Positions 24,307 to 32,679 of a stretch of DNA of 64,000 nucleotides are shown here, piece after piece. Source of the stretch: an uncultured Clostridia bacterium (GTDB lineage Bacteria > Bacillota > Clostridia > Christensenellales > Aristaeellaceae); contig CAKTZR010000003.1 in assembly GCA_934636105.1 (NCBI GenBank), positions 142,320 to 206,319 on the forward strand. Reading direction: 5' to 3'. The position numbers and the translations under genes were made by a program. A model generated the notes under the pieces. The model made no database searches and was not told the DNA's origin. It was given only the letters and a program-made list of their open reading frames with translations. How positions within the stretch are numbered: the first letter of the stretch is position 1; each line of letters begins with the position of its first letter.

Positions 24307-25512
24307 ATGGCGAAAATGACCGTTGAGGACATCAAAGTTGCTGGCAAAAAAGTGCTTGTGCGCTGCGATTTCAATGTTCCGATGAAGGATGGCAAGATCA
24401 CCAACGACAAGCGCATTGTGGCGGCGCTGCCGACCATCAAGAAGCTGATCGCGGACGGCGGCAAGGTGATTCTGTGCAGCCATCTGGGCAAGCCGAAGAA
24501 CGGCCCGGAAGCGAAATTCTCCCTCGCGCCGGTGGCGGAGCGCCTGAGCGAGTACCTGGGCAAGCCGGTCGTGTTTGCGGATGACGACAATGTTGTCGGC
24601 GAAAAGGCCAAGGCTGCCGTCGCCGCGATGAAGGACGGCGACGTGGTGCTGCTCCAGAACACCCGCTTCCGCAAGGAAGAAACCAAGAACATCGAGGATT
24701 TCTCCAAGGAGCTGGCCTCTCTGGCGGACTGCTATGTGGATGACGCGTTCGGCTCCTGCCATCGCGCGCACTGCTCCACCGAGGGCGTGACCAAGTTCCT
24801 CTCTCCGTGCGTGGCCGGCTACCTGATCGGCAAAGAGCTGGATATCATGGGCAAGGCGCTGGAGAATCCGGAGCGCCCGTTTGTGGCCGTTCTGGGCGGC
24901 GCGAAGATCGCCGACAAGCTCAACGTCATCGACAACCTGCTGGAGAAGGTCGATACCCTGATTATCGGCGGCGGCATGGCGTATACCTTCCTGAAGGCGA
25001 AGGGCTACGGCGTGGGCAAGAGCCTGCTGGATGAGACGAAGATCGACTACTGCAAGGACATGATGGCCAAGGCCGAAGCGAAGGGCATCAAGCTGCTGCT
25101 GCCGGTGGATACCGTCTGCATCAAGGACTTCCCGGATCCGATCGACGCGGCTGTTGAGACCGTGACCGTGGACGCGGACGCGATTCCGGCGGACATGGAG
25201 GGCTGCGACATCGGCCCGAAGACCCGCGAACTGTTTGCGGACGCGGTGAAGGGCGCGAAGACCGTCATCTGGAACGGCCCGATGGGCGTGTTCGAGAACC
25301 CGACTCTCGCAGCCGGCACGCTGGCTGTGGCGCAGGCGATGGCCGACAGCGACGCCGTGACCATCATCGGCGGCGGCGATTCTGCGGCTGCGGTTGAGCA
25401 GATGGGCCTTGGCGACAAGATGACCCACATCTCCACCGGCGGCGGCGCGTCCCTCGAATACCTCGAGGGCAAGGTGCTTCCGGGCGTTGCCTGCCTTGAC
25501 GAAAAACTGTAA
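24307..25512 (+). CDS. pgk: Phosphoglycerate kinase
   Basis: 401-residue monomeric glycolytic enzyme transferring phosphate from 1,3-bisphosphoglycerate to ADP. Visible hallmarks are VLVRCDFNVPM (17-27), SHLGKP (about 58-63), the hinge region, GGAKIADK (nucleotide side, about 198-205) and GGGDSAAAVEQMG near the C-terminus (about 357-369). Length matches the family. GGAGG precedes the ATG. First structural gene of the lower-glycolysis operon. Confidence 0.97.
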   Translation: MAKMTVEDIKVAGKKVLVRCDFNVPMKDGKITNDKRIVAALPTIKKLIADGGKVILCSHLGKPKNGPEAKFSLAPVAERLSEYLGKPVVFADDDNVVGEKAKAAVAAMKDGDVVLLQNTRFRKEETKNIEDFSKELASLADCYVDDAFGSCHRAHCSTEGVTKFLSPCVAGYLIGKELDIMGKALENPERPFVAVLGGAKIADKLNVIDNLLEKVDTLIIGGGMAYTFLKAKGYGVGKSLLDETKIDYCKDMMAKAEAKGIKLLLPVDTVCIKDFPDPIDAAVETVTVDADAIPADMEGCDIGPKTRELFADAVKGAKTVIWNGPMGVFENPTLAAGTLAVAQAMADSDAVTIIGGGDSAAAVEQMGLGDKMTHISTGGGASLEYLEGKVLPGVACLDEKL

Positions 25513-25519
25513 ATGATTC

Positions 25520-25549
25520 GCCCTGAGCGGCCTTGGGGCCGCTCGGGGC
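25520..25549 (+). other. Intercistronic hairpin between pgk and tpiA
   Basis: 13-bp stem GCCCTGAGCGGCC/GGCCGCTCGGGGC with a TTGG loop and only a weak T-run (ATTCTTT). It is more likely an mRNA stabiliser, processing site or partial attenuator than a full terminator, because tpiA has no promoter of its own that can be seen. Confidence 0.6.
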
Positions 25550-25575
25550 ATTCTTTAGTGAGGAGGAACAATTTT

Positions 25576-26325
25576 ATGCGTAAGCCGATTATTGCCGGCA
25601 ACTGGAAAATGAACAAGACCCCCAGCGAGGCGCGCGAGCTGGTTTCCGCGCTCGTGCCGCTGGTCAAGGATGCGAAGTGCGACGTGGTCGTCTGCACCCC
25701 GGCCGTTGACTTTGCCGCGGTGAGCGAGGTCATCGAGGGCACGAACATCAAGCTCGGCGCGGAGAACATGCACTGGAAGGAATCCGGCGCGTACACCGGC
25801 GAGCTGAGCGCCGCAATGCTCAAGGAATCCGGCGTGGAATACGTCATTCTCGGCCACAGCGAGCGCCGTCAGTACTTCGGCGAGACGGATGCGACGGTGA
25901 ACCAGCGCGTGCTGGCGGCCGTCAAGGCGGGCCTGACCCCGATCATCTGCGTCGGCGAGAAGAAGGAGGAGCGCGAGGCGGGCTACACCAACGCGCTGGT
26001 TTCTTATCAGACGCAGATCGCGCTTTCCGGCCTGACGGCGGACGAGGTGAAGCATGTGGTCATCGCTTATGAGCCGGTTTGGGCAATCGGCACGGGTCTG
26101 ACCGCGACGGACGAGCAGGCGAACGAGACCATCGGCGTGATCCGCGAAGCGGTTCGCGCGGTCTACGGCGATGCGGCGGACGACGTGCGCATTCAGTACG
26201 GCGGCTCGATGAACCCGAAGAACTGCAAGGGCCTGATGGCGCAGCCGGAGATTGACGGCGGCCTGATCGGCGGCGCGTCCCTCAAGGCGGAGGATTTCTC
26301 CAAGGTCGTGCATTTTGACGCGTAA
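25576..26325 (+). CDS. tpiA: Triosephosphate isomerase
   Basis: 249-residue TIM barrel interconverting glyceraldehyde-3-phosphate and dihydroxyacetone phosphate. N-terminal AGNWKMNK gives Asn and Lys of the active site; VILGHSERRQYFGE carries the electrophile His; VIAYEPVWAIGTG carries the catalytic Glu and the phosphate loop; QYGGSMNPKN is the second phosphate-binding loop. The ATG at 25576 follows AGGAGG; an open extension upstream crosses the hairpin and is discarded. Confidence 0.97.
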   Translation: MRKPIIAGNWKMNKTPSEARELVSALVPLVKDAKCDVVVCTPAVDFAAVSEVIEGTNIKLGAENMHWKESGAYTGELSAAMLKESGVEYVILGHSERRQYFGETDATVNQRVLAAVKAGLTPIICVGEKKEEREAGYTNALVSYQTQIALSGLTADEVKHVVIAYEPVWAIGTGLTATDEQANETIGVIREAVRAVYGDAADDVRIQYGGSMNPKNCKGLMAQPEIDGGLIGGASLKAEDFSKVVHFDA

Positions 26326-26335
26326 AGGAGCAATT

Positions 26336-27865
26336 ATGGCGAAGAAACCTGTTCTGCTTTGCATCATGGATGGCTTCGGCTGGGTGCCGGAGCAGACGTT
26401 CGGCAACGCGATTGCGGCGGCCAAGAGACCGAACCTCGACCGCCTGTTTGAAACTTATCCCTATACCACGATTCAGGCTTCCGGCATGGCGGTCGGCCTG
26501 CCGGAAGGCCAGATGGGCAACAGCGAGGTCGGCCACACCAACATGGGCGCGGGCCGCATCGTCTATCAGCAGCTGACGCTGATTACCAAGTCCATCATGG
26601 ATGGTACGATGAAGGAAAACGACGTGCTGGTGCGCAACATGCGCGCGGCCATCGACGCGGGCAAGGCTGTTCACCTGATGGGCCTGCTCGGCACGGGCGG
26701 CGTACACAGCCATATCGACCACCTGTTCGGCCTGCTCGATCTGGCCAAGCATTTGGGCGCGAAGAAGCTGTACGTCCACTGCATCATGGATGGCCGCGAC
26801 ACCGACCCGCACTCCGGAAAGGGCTTCCTGGAGGATCTCCAGAAGAAGCTCGACGAGCTGGGCGTGGGCGAAATTGCGACCGTCACCGGCCGTTACTACG
26901 CGATGGACCGCGATTCCAACTGGGATCGCGAAGAGAAGGCCTACGCGGCGTTCGTCTATGGCGAGGGCAACCATGCGAAGAACGCGCTGGAAGCCATCGA
27001 AAAGAGCTATGCCGACGATGTGACGGATGAGTTCGTCGTGCCGTGCGTCACCTGCGAGGGCGGCCGCGTGCAGGAGGGCGACACGGTTGTGTTCATCAAC
27101 TTCCGCCCGGATCGCGCGCGCCAGATCACCCGCATTTTTGTGGATGATGATTTCAAGGGCTTCGAGCGCCGCTATGGCCGCTTCCCCGTGCATTATGTCT
27201 GCATGGCGGAATACGACGCGACCATGCCGAACGTCGAGGTCGCTTATCCGCCGGTGGAGCTGACCAACGTGCTCGGCGAATACCTCGCCAAGAACGGCAA
27301 GACCCAGCTGCGCATTGCGGAGACGGAGAAATATGCTCATGTGACGTTCTTCTTCAACGGCGGCGTGGAAGCGCCTTACGAGGGCGAGGACCGCAAGGTT
27401 ATTCCCAGCCCGAAGGTCGCGACCTACGACCTCAAGCCGGAAATGAGCGCCTATGAAGTCGCCGACGAGTGCGCCAAGCGCATTCGCAGCGGCAAATACG
27501 ACGTGGTGATCCTCAATTTCGCGAACTGCGACATGGTCGGCCACACGGGCGTGTTTGACGCGGCTGTGAAGGCGGTTGAGGCCGTCGATGCGTGCGTGGA
27601 GACCGTTTGGGAGGCCGTTCGCGACATGGGCGGCTACATGTTCCTGACCGCCGACCATGGCAACGCGGACAAGATGGAAAACCCGGACGGCACGCCGTTC
27701 ACCGCGCATACCACCAACCCGGTGCCGTTCCTGGTTGCGGGCTGCGGCAACGTGAAGCTGCGCGCGGGCGGCTGTCTGGCGGATATCGCGCCGACGATGC
27801 TGCCCTACATCGGCCTGCCCGTGCCGAAGGAAATGACCGGCAAGAGCATTATCGTGGAGGAATAA
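26336..27865 (+). CDS. gpmI: 2,3-bisphosphoglycerate-independent phosphoglycerate mutase
   Basis: 509-residue Mn-dependent alkaline-phosphatase-superfamily enzyme converting 3- to 2-phosphoglycerate. The first metal Asp is in CIMDGFGW, the phosphorylated Ser in GNSEVGHTNMGAGR, and the second metal set in FANCDMVGHTG and TADHGNADKM. The GGVHSHIDHL loop is present. The ATG at 26336 follows AAAGGAG; the frame is open 7 codons earlier but that part overlaps tpiA. Eno and gapA are not adjacent, so this locus holds only the middle of the usual set. Confidence 0.97.
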   Translation: MAKKPVLLCIMDGFGWVPEQTFGNAIAAAKRPNLDRLFETYPYTTIQASGMAVGLPEGQMGNSEVGHTNMGAGRIVYQQLTLITKSIMDGTMKENDVLVRNMRAAIDAGKAVHLMGLLGTGGVHSHIDHLFGLLDLAKHLGAKKLYVHCIMDGRDTDPHSGKGFLEDLQKKLDELGVGEIATVTGRYYAMDRDSNWDREEKAYAAFVYGEGNHAKNALEAIEKSYADDVTDEFVVPCVTCEGGRVQEGDTVVFINFRPDRARQITRIFVDDDFKGFERRYGRFPVHYVCMAEYDATMPNVEVAYPPVELTNVLGEYLAKNGKTQLRIAETEKYAHVTFFFNGGVEAPYEGEDRKVIPSPKVATYDLKPEMSAYEVADECAKRIRSGKYDVVILNFANCDMVGHTGVFDAAVKAVEAVDACVETVWEAVRDMGGYMFLTADHGNADKMENPDGTPFTAHTTNPVPFLVAGCGNVKLRAGGCLADIAPTMLPYIGLPVPKEMTGKSIIVEE

Positions 27866-27867
27866 CG

Positions 27868-27920
27868 ACTCCTTCCGTCGGCGCTTTGCGCCGACACCTC
27901 CCTCAAAGAGGGAGGTTTTG
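27868..27920. repeat. Palindromic repeat, family A half-copy, also acting as terminator after gpmI
   Basis: ACTCCTTCCGTC is followed by a GTCGGCG/CGCCGAC hairpin and CCTCCCTC-AAA-GAGGGAGG-TTTTG. The same order (terminal box, GC hairpin, CCTCCCTC hairpin) is seen in the left half of 53069-53215, with a different first hairpin that still pairs. Confidence 0.6.
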
Positions 27921-27945
27921 CTCTAAGCAGGTTATAAAATGAAAC

Positions 27946-27988
27946 AAACTCTGCTCTAAGCGCTTCGCTTGCGGCAGAGTTTGTTTTT
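27946..27988 (+). terminator. Second terminator after gpmI
   Basis: AAACTCTGC and GCAGAGTTT pair around an inner AAGCG/CGCTT hairpin and are followed by GTTTTTGATTTTT. Confidence 0.7.
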
Positions 27989-28005
27989 GATTTTTAAAAA
28001 ATCCG

Positions 28006-28033
28006 GGAACCTTTTGGGCGGCTGATCCGTCTA
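28006..28033 (+). promoter_or_regulatory. ECF-type promoter, probably autoregulatory
   Basis: GGAACC-16-CGTCTA sits 33 bases before the sigma-factor start. This matches the GGAAC/CGTCTA type of promoter recognised by SigW-like ECF sigma factors, so positive self-control is likely. Confidence 0.7.
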
Positions 28034-28066
28034 AATATCAGAAGGAACGCGAAAGGAGGGGCGCGG

Positions 28067-28648
28067 ATGGAACGCGACAACATTGCCCGCGCGGCGAAGG
28101 GCGACGCAAACGCCTTTGAAACGCTGATGGGCGCATATGAAAAGAAAATCTACGCGCTGTGCCTGCGGATGATGGGCAATCCCCACGACGGCGAGGATGC
28201 GGCGCAGGAAGCGATGCTGCGCATCTGGCGCACGATTGGGCAATATCGTTTTGAGAGCGCGTTTTCCACGTGGGTCTATCGGGTGACGGCTTCCTGCTGC
28301 ATGGATGAGATTCGCAAGCGTCAGCGGCATGCACAGCCTTCTTTGGAGGAGCTGGGCGAGACGGACGGCTTTGATCCCGCAGATGAGAGCGAAACCCCGC
28401 AGGAGCACGCGGAACGAACGGAGACCCGAACCGAAATTCAGCAGGCGATTTCCGCCGTGCCGGAGACGATGCGCGAGGTCTTCCTTTTGCGGGATGTGCA
28501 CGGCTTGAGCGTCGAGGAGACGGCGCAGGCGCTGCAAATCGCGCAGGGCACGGTCAAATCGCGTCTGGCGCGGGCGAGAGAGAAGATCGCCGCCGAGCTG
28601 AAACGGCGCGGCGTGGGACAAACGGGAGGTGAACGACATGCGGTGTGA
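28067..28648 (+). CDS. ECF sigma factor (SigW/RpoE-like)
   Basis: 193 residues. Region 2 (about 12-80) contains YALCLRMMGNPHDGEDAAQEAMLRIW and FSTWVYRVTASCCMDEIRKR. Region 4 (about 125-180) contains PETMREVFLLRDVHGLSVEETAQAL and GTVKSRLARAREKI. Regions 1.1 and 3 are absent, as in ECF factors. GGAGG lies 9 bases before the ATG. The next gene encodes a zinc-finger membrane anti-sigma factor and overlaps it by 11 bases. Confidence 0.92.
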   Translation: MERDNIARAAKGDANAFETLMGAYEKKIYALCLRMMGNPHDGEDAAQEAMLRIWRTIGQYRFESAFSTWVYRVTASCCMDEIRKRQRHAQPSLEELGETDGFDPADESETPQEHAERTETRTEIQQAISAVPETMREVFLLRDVHGLSVEETAQALQIAQGTVKSRLARAREKIAAELKRRGVGQTGGERHAV

Positions 28649-29789
28649 AGAATTGGAAGCCATCGTCTTTTCCGGCCGGGCTATCTCGGTGGAGGAACGG
28701 GAGGAAATGGAGACGCATGCAAAGACGTGCGAAGCATGCCGCGCGCTGCTGGATAACGCGGAGGTGCTTTCCGGCGTGCAGAAGATGGACGAAGACGTGA
28801 CCCCGCCGGAATCCTTCACGCAGGGCTGGCGCAGGGCGATTCGCCAAACACCGCGCGTCATCTCCATCAGCGACTGGATGCGGCGCAAGGGTGCGCGCGT
28901 GCTCGGCTATGCGGCATGCGCGGCGCTGGTGTTTGCGGCCGGAACGGGCGTGGGAAGGCTGAACGAGAGCGGCAAGACGGCAACGCAGGCCGATTATGAT
29001 ACGTATGCTTACGATACCTATGCGATGGACGACGTGGGCGCGGTGTACGAAAGCAGCGCGGCCCCGATGCTCGGCGCGCGCAGCATGGCGGCGAAAAACA
29101 CGGCGGACAGCGGCGCGGAGGAAAAGAAGATCGTCCGCAACGCGTGGCTGAACCTGCGGACGGATCGCTTTGACGAAACGGTTGCGGCGCTCTGCGACCA
29201 GATCGAGCAGGCAGGCGGCACGGTCGAGAGCCGCGACATCAGCGGCACAAAGGACACGAGCCGAAGCGCAAGCCTGACGCTTCGCGTGCCGAGCGACCTG
29301 CTGGACGAGGTGCTCTCCGGCGCGGACGCGTGGGGCGAGGTGACGCGCGAGCAGACCAGCGCCGTGGATATGACGGATACCTACACGGACAACGCTTCCC
29401 GGCTGGAAAGCGCGTGGGCGAAGAAGAAGCAGCTGGACGCGCTCTATGAAAAGGCCGAAAGCATGGAGGATATCATCACGCTGACGAATGCGCTCTTTGA
29501 CGTGCAGGAGGAGATTGAGTCGCTGGAGGGGCAGAACCGCCGGATCGACGATGAAGCCAGCTTCGCGACGCTGTATGTCTCCATCGATGAAAAGAGCAGC
29601 GCGGTGAGCGCCAAACAGCCGTTTTTCACCCGGATGGGCAGGCAGCTGGCCGACGGTTGGGAAAGTTTCGGCGAGTTTGTTTCGGATGCGGTGCTGGAGC
29701 TGACCTACGCGCTGCCGTGGCTGGCCGTCGCGGCGGTCGTGACGGTCATTGCGGCAAAATTGCTCAAAAAAAGAAAACATGGGCGGTAA
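28638..29789 (+). CDS. Membrane anti-sigma factor with zinc-finger N-terminus and DUF4349 domain
   Basis: 383 residues. N-terminal HxxxCxxC motif (HAKTCEACRALL, about 28-39) is the anti-sigma zinc-binding domain that would hold the ECF factor in the cytoplasm. A transmembrane helix follows (about 90-106, GYAACAALVFAAGTGVG). The outer part is a DUF4349 domain with NAWLNLRTDRFDE and a coiled-coil-rich middle (VQEEIESLEGQNRRIDDE). A second membrane helix lies near the C-terminus (about 357-377), ending KKRKHGR inside. The ATG at 28638 is 8 bases after GGGAGG. Release of sigma by regulated proteolysis is expected from family knowledge. Confidence 0.85.
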   Translation: MRCEELEAIVFSGRAISVEEREEMETHAKTCEACRALLDNAEVLSGVQKMDEDVTPPESFTQGWRRAIRQTPRVISISDWMRRKGARVLGYAACAALVFAAGTGVGRLNESGKTATQADYDTYAYDTYAMDDVGAVYESSAAPMLGARSMAAKNTADSGAEEKKIVRNAWLNLRTDRFDETVAALCDQIEQAGGTVESRDISGTKDTSRSASLTLRVPSDLLDEVLSGADAWGEVTREQTSAVDMTDTYTDNASRLESAWAKKKQLDALYEKAESMEDIITLTNALFDVQEEIESLEGQNRRIDDEASFATLYVSIDEKSSAVSAKQPFFTRMGRQLADGWESFGEFVSDAVLELTYALPWLAVAAVVTVIAAKLLKKRKHGR

Positions 29790-29867
29790 TGGGAACAAAA
29801 CCCAGCCCTGAGCCGTCTATATCTGTGAAAGAACCAACCGAACAAAACCGACAGGAGGTCAGACGAT

Positions 29868-30566
29868 ATGAAAAAAATGCTTGCTTTTGCGCTGGCGCTG
29901 ATGCTGGCGATTCCGGCGCTGGCTTTTGCCGACGGCAGCAGCGCGGATATCACCGCGCAGGGAACGGCGGTGGTGAAGGCCGACGCGGACATGGTGACGG
30001 TGACGGCGAACGCGTCCGTTTCGGGCCAGAGCGTCGCCGACGCGCAGGAGGGGATGAACAAAATCATCGAGTCCGTAACCCAAAAGCTGCTGGAGCTGGG
30101 CGTGGAAGCGGACGACATCGTGACGACAAGCTATACGTATTATCCGACGTATGATTACAACTACGAAAACCCGACTGTGAACGGTTATCAGGCGAATCAC
30201 ACGCTGGCCATCACCTGCAGGGATGTGGATATGCTCGACAGCGTGATCGGCGTGGTGACGGACTGCGGCATGAGCGAGATTTACAACGTGGAATATGACG
30301 TTTCGACCCGAAGCGCGCTGTATCAGCAGGCGCTCACGCTGGCGATTGAAACGGCGGCGAAAAAGGCCGACGTGATGGCGCAGGCGGCGGGGATGACGAT
30401 CGATCATTTGGAATCCGTCACCGAGAACAGCGGCTACAACGATTATACGATCAACGCGTATGACGGTCTGGCGAGCGCGAAGGCCGAAACCTCCGGCACT
30501 GGCATTCGTCCGGGCAGCATCTCCGTGACGGCCAACGTGACGGTGGTTTACGAAGCGCAGAAGTAA
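29868..30566 (+). CDS. Secreted SIMPL-domain (DUF541/YggE-like) protein
   Basis: 232 residues. The signal peptide MKKMLAFALALMLAIPALAFA is cleaved before DGSSA. The rest is one SIMPL/DUF541 domain: starts with ITAQGTAVVKADADMVTVTANAS by pattern, has ELGVEADDIVTTSYTYYPTYDY, and ends VTANVTVVYEAQK. Members are linked to envelope stress. AGGAGG precedes the ATG. It lies 78 bases after the anti-sigma gene with no terminator between, so it may belong to the ECF regulon. Confidence 0.85.
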   Translation: MKKMLAFALALMLAIPALAFADGSSADITAQGTAVVKADADMVTVTANASVSGQSVADAQEGMNKIIESVTQKLLELGVEADDIVTTSYTYYPTYDYNYENPTVNGYQANHTLAITCRDVDMLDSVIGVVTDCGMSEIYNVEYDVSTRSALYQQALTLAIETAAKKADVMAQAAGMTIDHLESVTENSGYNDYTINAYDGLASAKAETSGTGIRPGSISVTANVTVVYEAQK

Positions 30567-30584
30567 GTCTCAACCGACAAAAAG

Positions 30585-30636
30585 AAAGAGCTTTGCATTC
30601 AAATCCTTTGAAAGGATGAAAAGCAAAGCTCTTTTT
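30585..30636. terminator. Bidirectional terminator between the SIMPL gene and murA
   Basis: 12-bp stem AAAGAGCTTTGC/GCAAAGCTCTTT with an inner CCTTT/AAAGG hairpin; T-tract on the plus side and A-tract at the left serving the convergent murA. Confidence 0.8.
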
Positions 30637-30645
30637 GAAATCAAA

Positions 30646-31914
30646 TCAATCCGTCGTTCTGGAAATCTTTGCGCCGAGGCTGTTGAGCTTTTCTTCCAAA
30701 TGCTCATAACCGCGGTCGATGAAATGCGTATTATAAATTTCGGTTGTGCCCTGCGCCATCAGCCCCGCGATAACCAGCGCCGCGCCTGCGCGCAGGTCGG
30801 TTGCTTCGACAGCCGCGCCGTGCAGCTGCGGCACGCCCTCGATGACGGCGGTCTGCTCATAGATGCGCACGCGCGCGCCCATGCGCTCCATCTCCGACAG
30901 ATGGCGGAAGCGGGATTCGAAAATATTCTCCACGACGGTCGATGTGCCGGTCGCGGTGCAGAGCAGCGCGCTCATGGGCTGCTGCAAATCGGTCGGGAAG
31001 CCGGGGTAAACCTGCGTTTTGAACGTCACCGCGCGATGCGCGCCCAGCGAACGAACGCGGATCGCGTCGTCGCGCTCCTCCACGCGCGCGCCCATTTCCA
31101 GCAGCTTGGCGGTCAGGGCTTCCATGTGCGTGGGGATGCAGCCGCAGATGGTCACGTCGCCATGCGTCGCGGCAGCGGCGATCATCAGCGTGCCGGTCTC
31201 AATCTGATCCGGGATGACGGCATAGGGGCGGCGGCATTGCAGCGTTTCCACGCCGCGGATGCGGATCACGTCCGTGCCCGCGCCCTTGACGCGGCAGCCC
31301 ATCGAGTTGAGGAAGTTCGCCAGATCGACGATGTGCGGCTCCTTGGCGGCGTTATAAATCGTGGTGACGCCCTTCGCGCGGGAGGCTGCCAGCATGACGT
31401 TGATCGTGCCGCCGACGGTGACCATATCCATAAACACATCCGAACCGATCAGTCCGTCGGTTTCGGCCAGCACCATGCCGCGCGTGGTCTCCACCTTCGC
31501 GCCGAGGGCACGCATGCCCTTGATATGCTGATCGATCGGTCTGCGGCCGATGTCGCATCCGCCCGGAAGCGGCACCTGCGCCCGGCCAAACCGCGCCAGC
31601 AGCGCGCCGATATAATACGACGACGCGCGCATGCGGCGGCAAAGCTCCAGCGGCACATCTGTGCGGTCGATGGTGCTGGAATCGACCTCCATCACGCCCG
31701 CATCGGGATCCCAGTTGACCTTTGCGCCCAGATGGCGCAGCGTCTCCACCGAAACGTTGACGTCCTCGATGTTGGGCAGGTTTTCAATGACGCAGGGCGT
31801 CTGGCTGAGAATCGAGGCGGAAATGACTGCGACGGAAGTATTCTTGCCGCCGCTGACGCGGACGGTTCCCTCCAATCGCTGCCCACCTGTGATGAGCATT
31901 CTTTCTTCTGCCAT
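30646..31914 (-). CDS. murA: UDP-N-acetylglucosamine 1-carboxyvinyltransferase
   Basis: 422-residue EPSP-synthase-fold enzyme; first committed step of peptidoglycan synthesis, adding enolpyruvate from PEP to UDP-GlcNAc. Lys25 in SGGKNTSV contacts substrate. The PEP-binding catalytic Cys120 lies in PLPGGCDIGRRPIDQH, so the usual fosfomycin-sensitive Cys form is predicted. The C-terminal IYNTHFIDRGYEHL segment is typical. The start ATG has AGGAGG upstream and a consensus promoter precedes it. Confidence 0.96.
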   Translation of the reverse strand: MAEERMLITGGQRLEGTVRVSGGKNTSVAVISASILSQTPCVIENLPNIEDVNVSVETLRHLGAKVNWDPDAGVMEVDSSTIDRTDVPLELCRRMRASSYYIGALLARFGRAQVPLPGGCDIGRRPIDQHIKGMRALGAKVETTRGMVLAETDGLIGSDVFMDMVTVGGTINVMLAASRAKGVTTIYNAAKEPHIVDLANFLNSMGCRVKGAGTDVIRIRGVETLQCRRPYAVIPDQIETGTLMIAAAATHGDVTICGCIPTHMEALTAKLLEMGARVEERDDAIRVRSLGAHRAVTFKTQVYPGFPTDLQQPMSALLCTATGTSTVVENIFESRFRHLSEMERMGARVRIYEQTAVIEGVPQLHGAAVEATDLRAGAALVIAGLMAQGTTEIYNTHFIDRGYEHLEEKLNSLGAKISRTTD

Positions 31915-31964
31915 GATGGTCCTCCTTATGCCGGTCGCCCGAAATGCTAAGTTTTAACCCCTAT

Positions 31965-31993
31965 ATTATACACATATCGGCGCATTTTGGCAA
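31965..31993 (-). promoter_or_regulatory. Sigma-A promoter for murA
   Basis: Minus strand TTGCCA-17-TATAAT. Confidence 0.7.
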
Positions 31994-32015
31994 GTAAGGA
32001 GGAAAAGCGGAGCGA

Positions 32016-32489
32016 TCAGGAATCGGAAGGGGAAACTTCGTCCTCGATCACGGCCTTCAGATACGTTTGAAGTCCGTTTAAATGCTCGACGGCATAGCGC
32101 TTTCCGTCCACGACGGCATAGCCGCCCTCAAAGCGGAGCGTCGCGCTTTCCCAAACGGTGGAAAAGGTGAGCGTCAATCCGTCGTCGGCTACGCCGATAT
32201 CCGTCTCATTGCCAAGCGCAAGCTCCTTGCAGAACGTTTGGAGATCGGTAACGATGGCGCTGTCCGTGAAGACGAAGCGCTGTGCGCCGCCCTCGGTGGA
32301 GAAGATGACCTCGACCTGTTGAATCGCGTCGGCGGGGAAGCGCTTCACATCGTCCAGTTCCGGCCAGCCGGTGGACGAAGCATCCGGGCTTGCGCTGACA
32401 GAGGGCAGCTCGTTATCCGTCACGGCGAGGGCGGGCAGAGCGAAACACACAAGCAGCAGGATCAGCAAAGTCAGCGTCCGTTTTTTCAT
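32016..32489 (-). CDS. Small secreted protein of unknown function
   Basis: 157 residues. The signal peptide MKKRTLTLLILLLVCFALPALA is followed by a Ser/Pro/Asp-rich linker (about 25-45) and a beta-rich domain (VEVIFSTEGGAQRFVFTDSAIVTDLQTF..., a pattern resembling proteins annotated as DUF-type lipoprotein-like domains, not identified). AAAGGAG lies 9 bases before the ATG at 32489; an open frame further upstream crosses the promoter and is ignored. It is a monocistron upstream of the murA promoter. Confidence 0.65.
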   Translation of the reverse strand: MKKRTLTLLILLLVCFALPALAVTDNELPSVSASPDASSTGWPELDDVKRFPADAIQQVEVIFSTEGGAQRFVFTDSAIVTDLQTFCKELALGNETDIGVADDGLTLTFSTVWESATLRFEGGYAVVDGKRYAVEHLNGLQTYLKAVIEDEVSPSDS

Positions 32490-32535
32490 GAGACACACTC
32501 CTTTCAAGCTGGAAGAACATGCTATATCTATATGC

Positions 32536-32564
32536 AGTATAACGGAGAAAAGGCGAAACCGCAA
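32536..32564 (-). promoter_or_regulatory. Sigma-A promoter for the small secreted protein
   Basis: Minus strand TTGCGG-17-TATACT. Confidence 0.6.
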
Positions 32565-32625
32565 GAGCGAAATCCGTTAAGAGCGGGAAATGAGCAATGG
32601 GGTTTCGCTTTTGAGGGGATTCGTG

Positions 32626-32631
32626 TATAAT
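32626..32631 (+). promoter_or_regulatory. Probable -10 element for the GNAT/HAD/glycosyltransferase run
   Basis: TATAAT with a poor -35 (TTTCGC at 32603-32608, spacer 17). It lies 49 bases before the chosen ATG. It is the only promoter-like site seen ahead of a run of overlapping genes that continues to 40.3 kb. Confidence 0.4.
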
Positions 32632-32679
32632 AAGGAGAACGAGATTCAAACAGGTTTTGACGAAGGGAATCGAGAAGCG

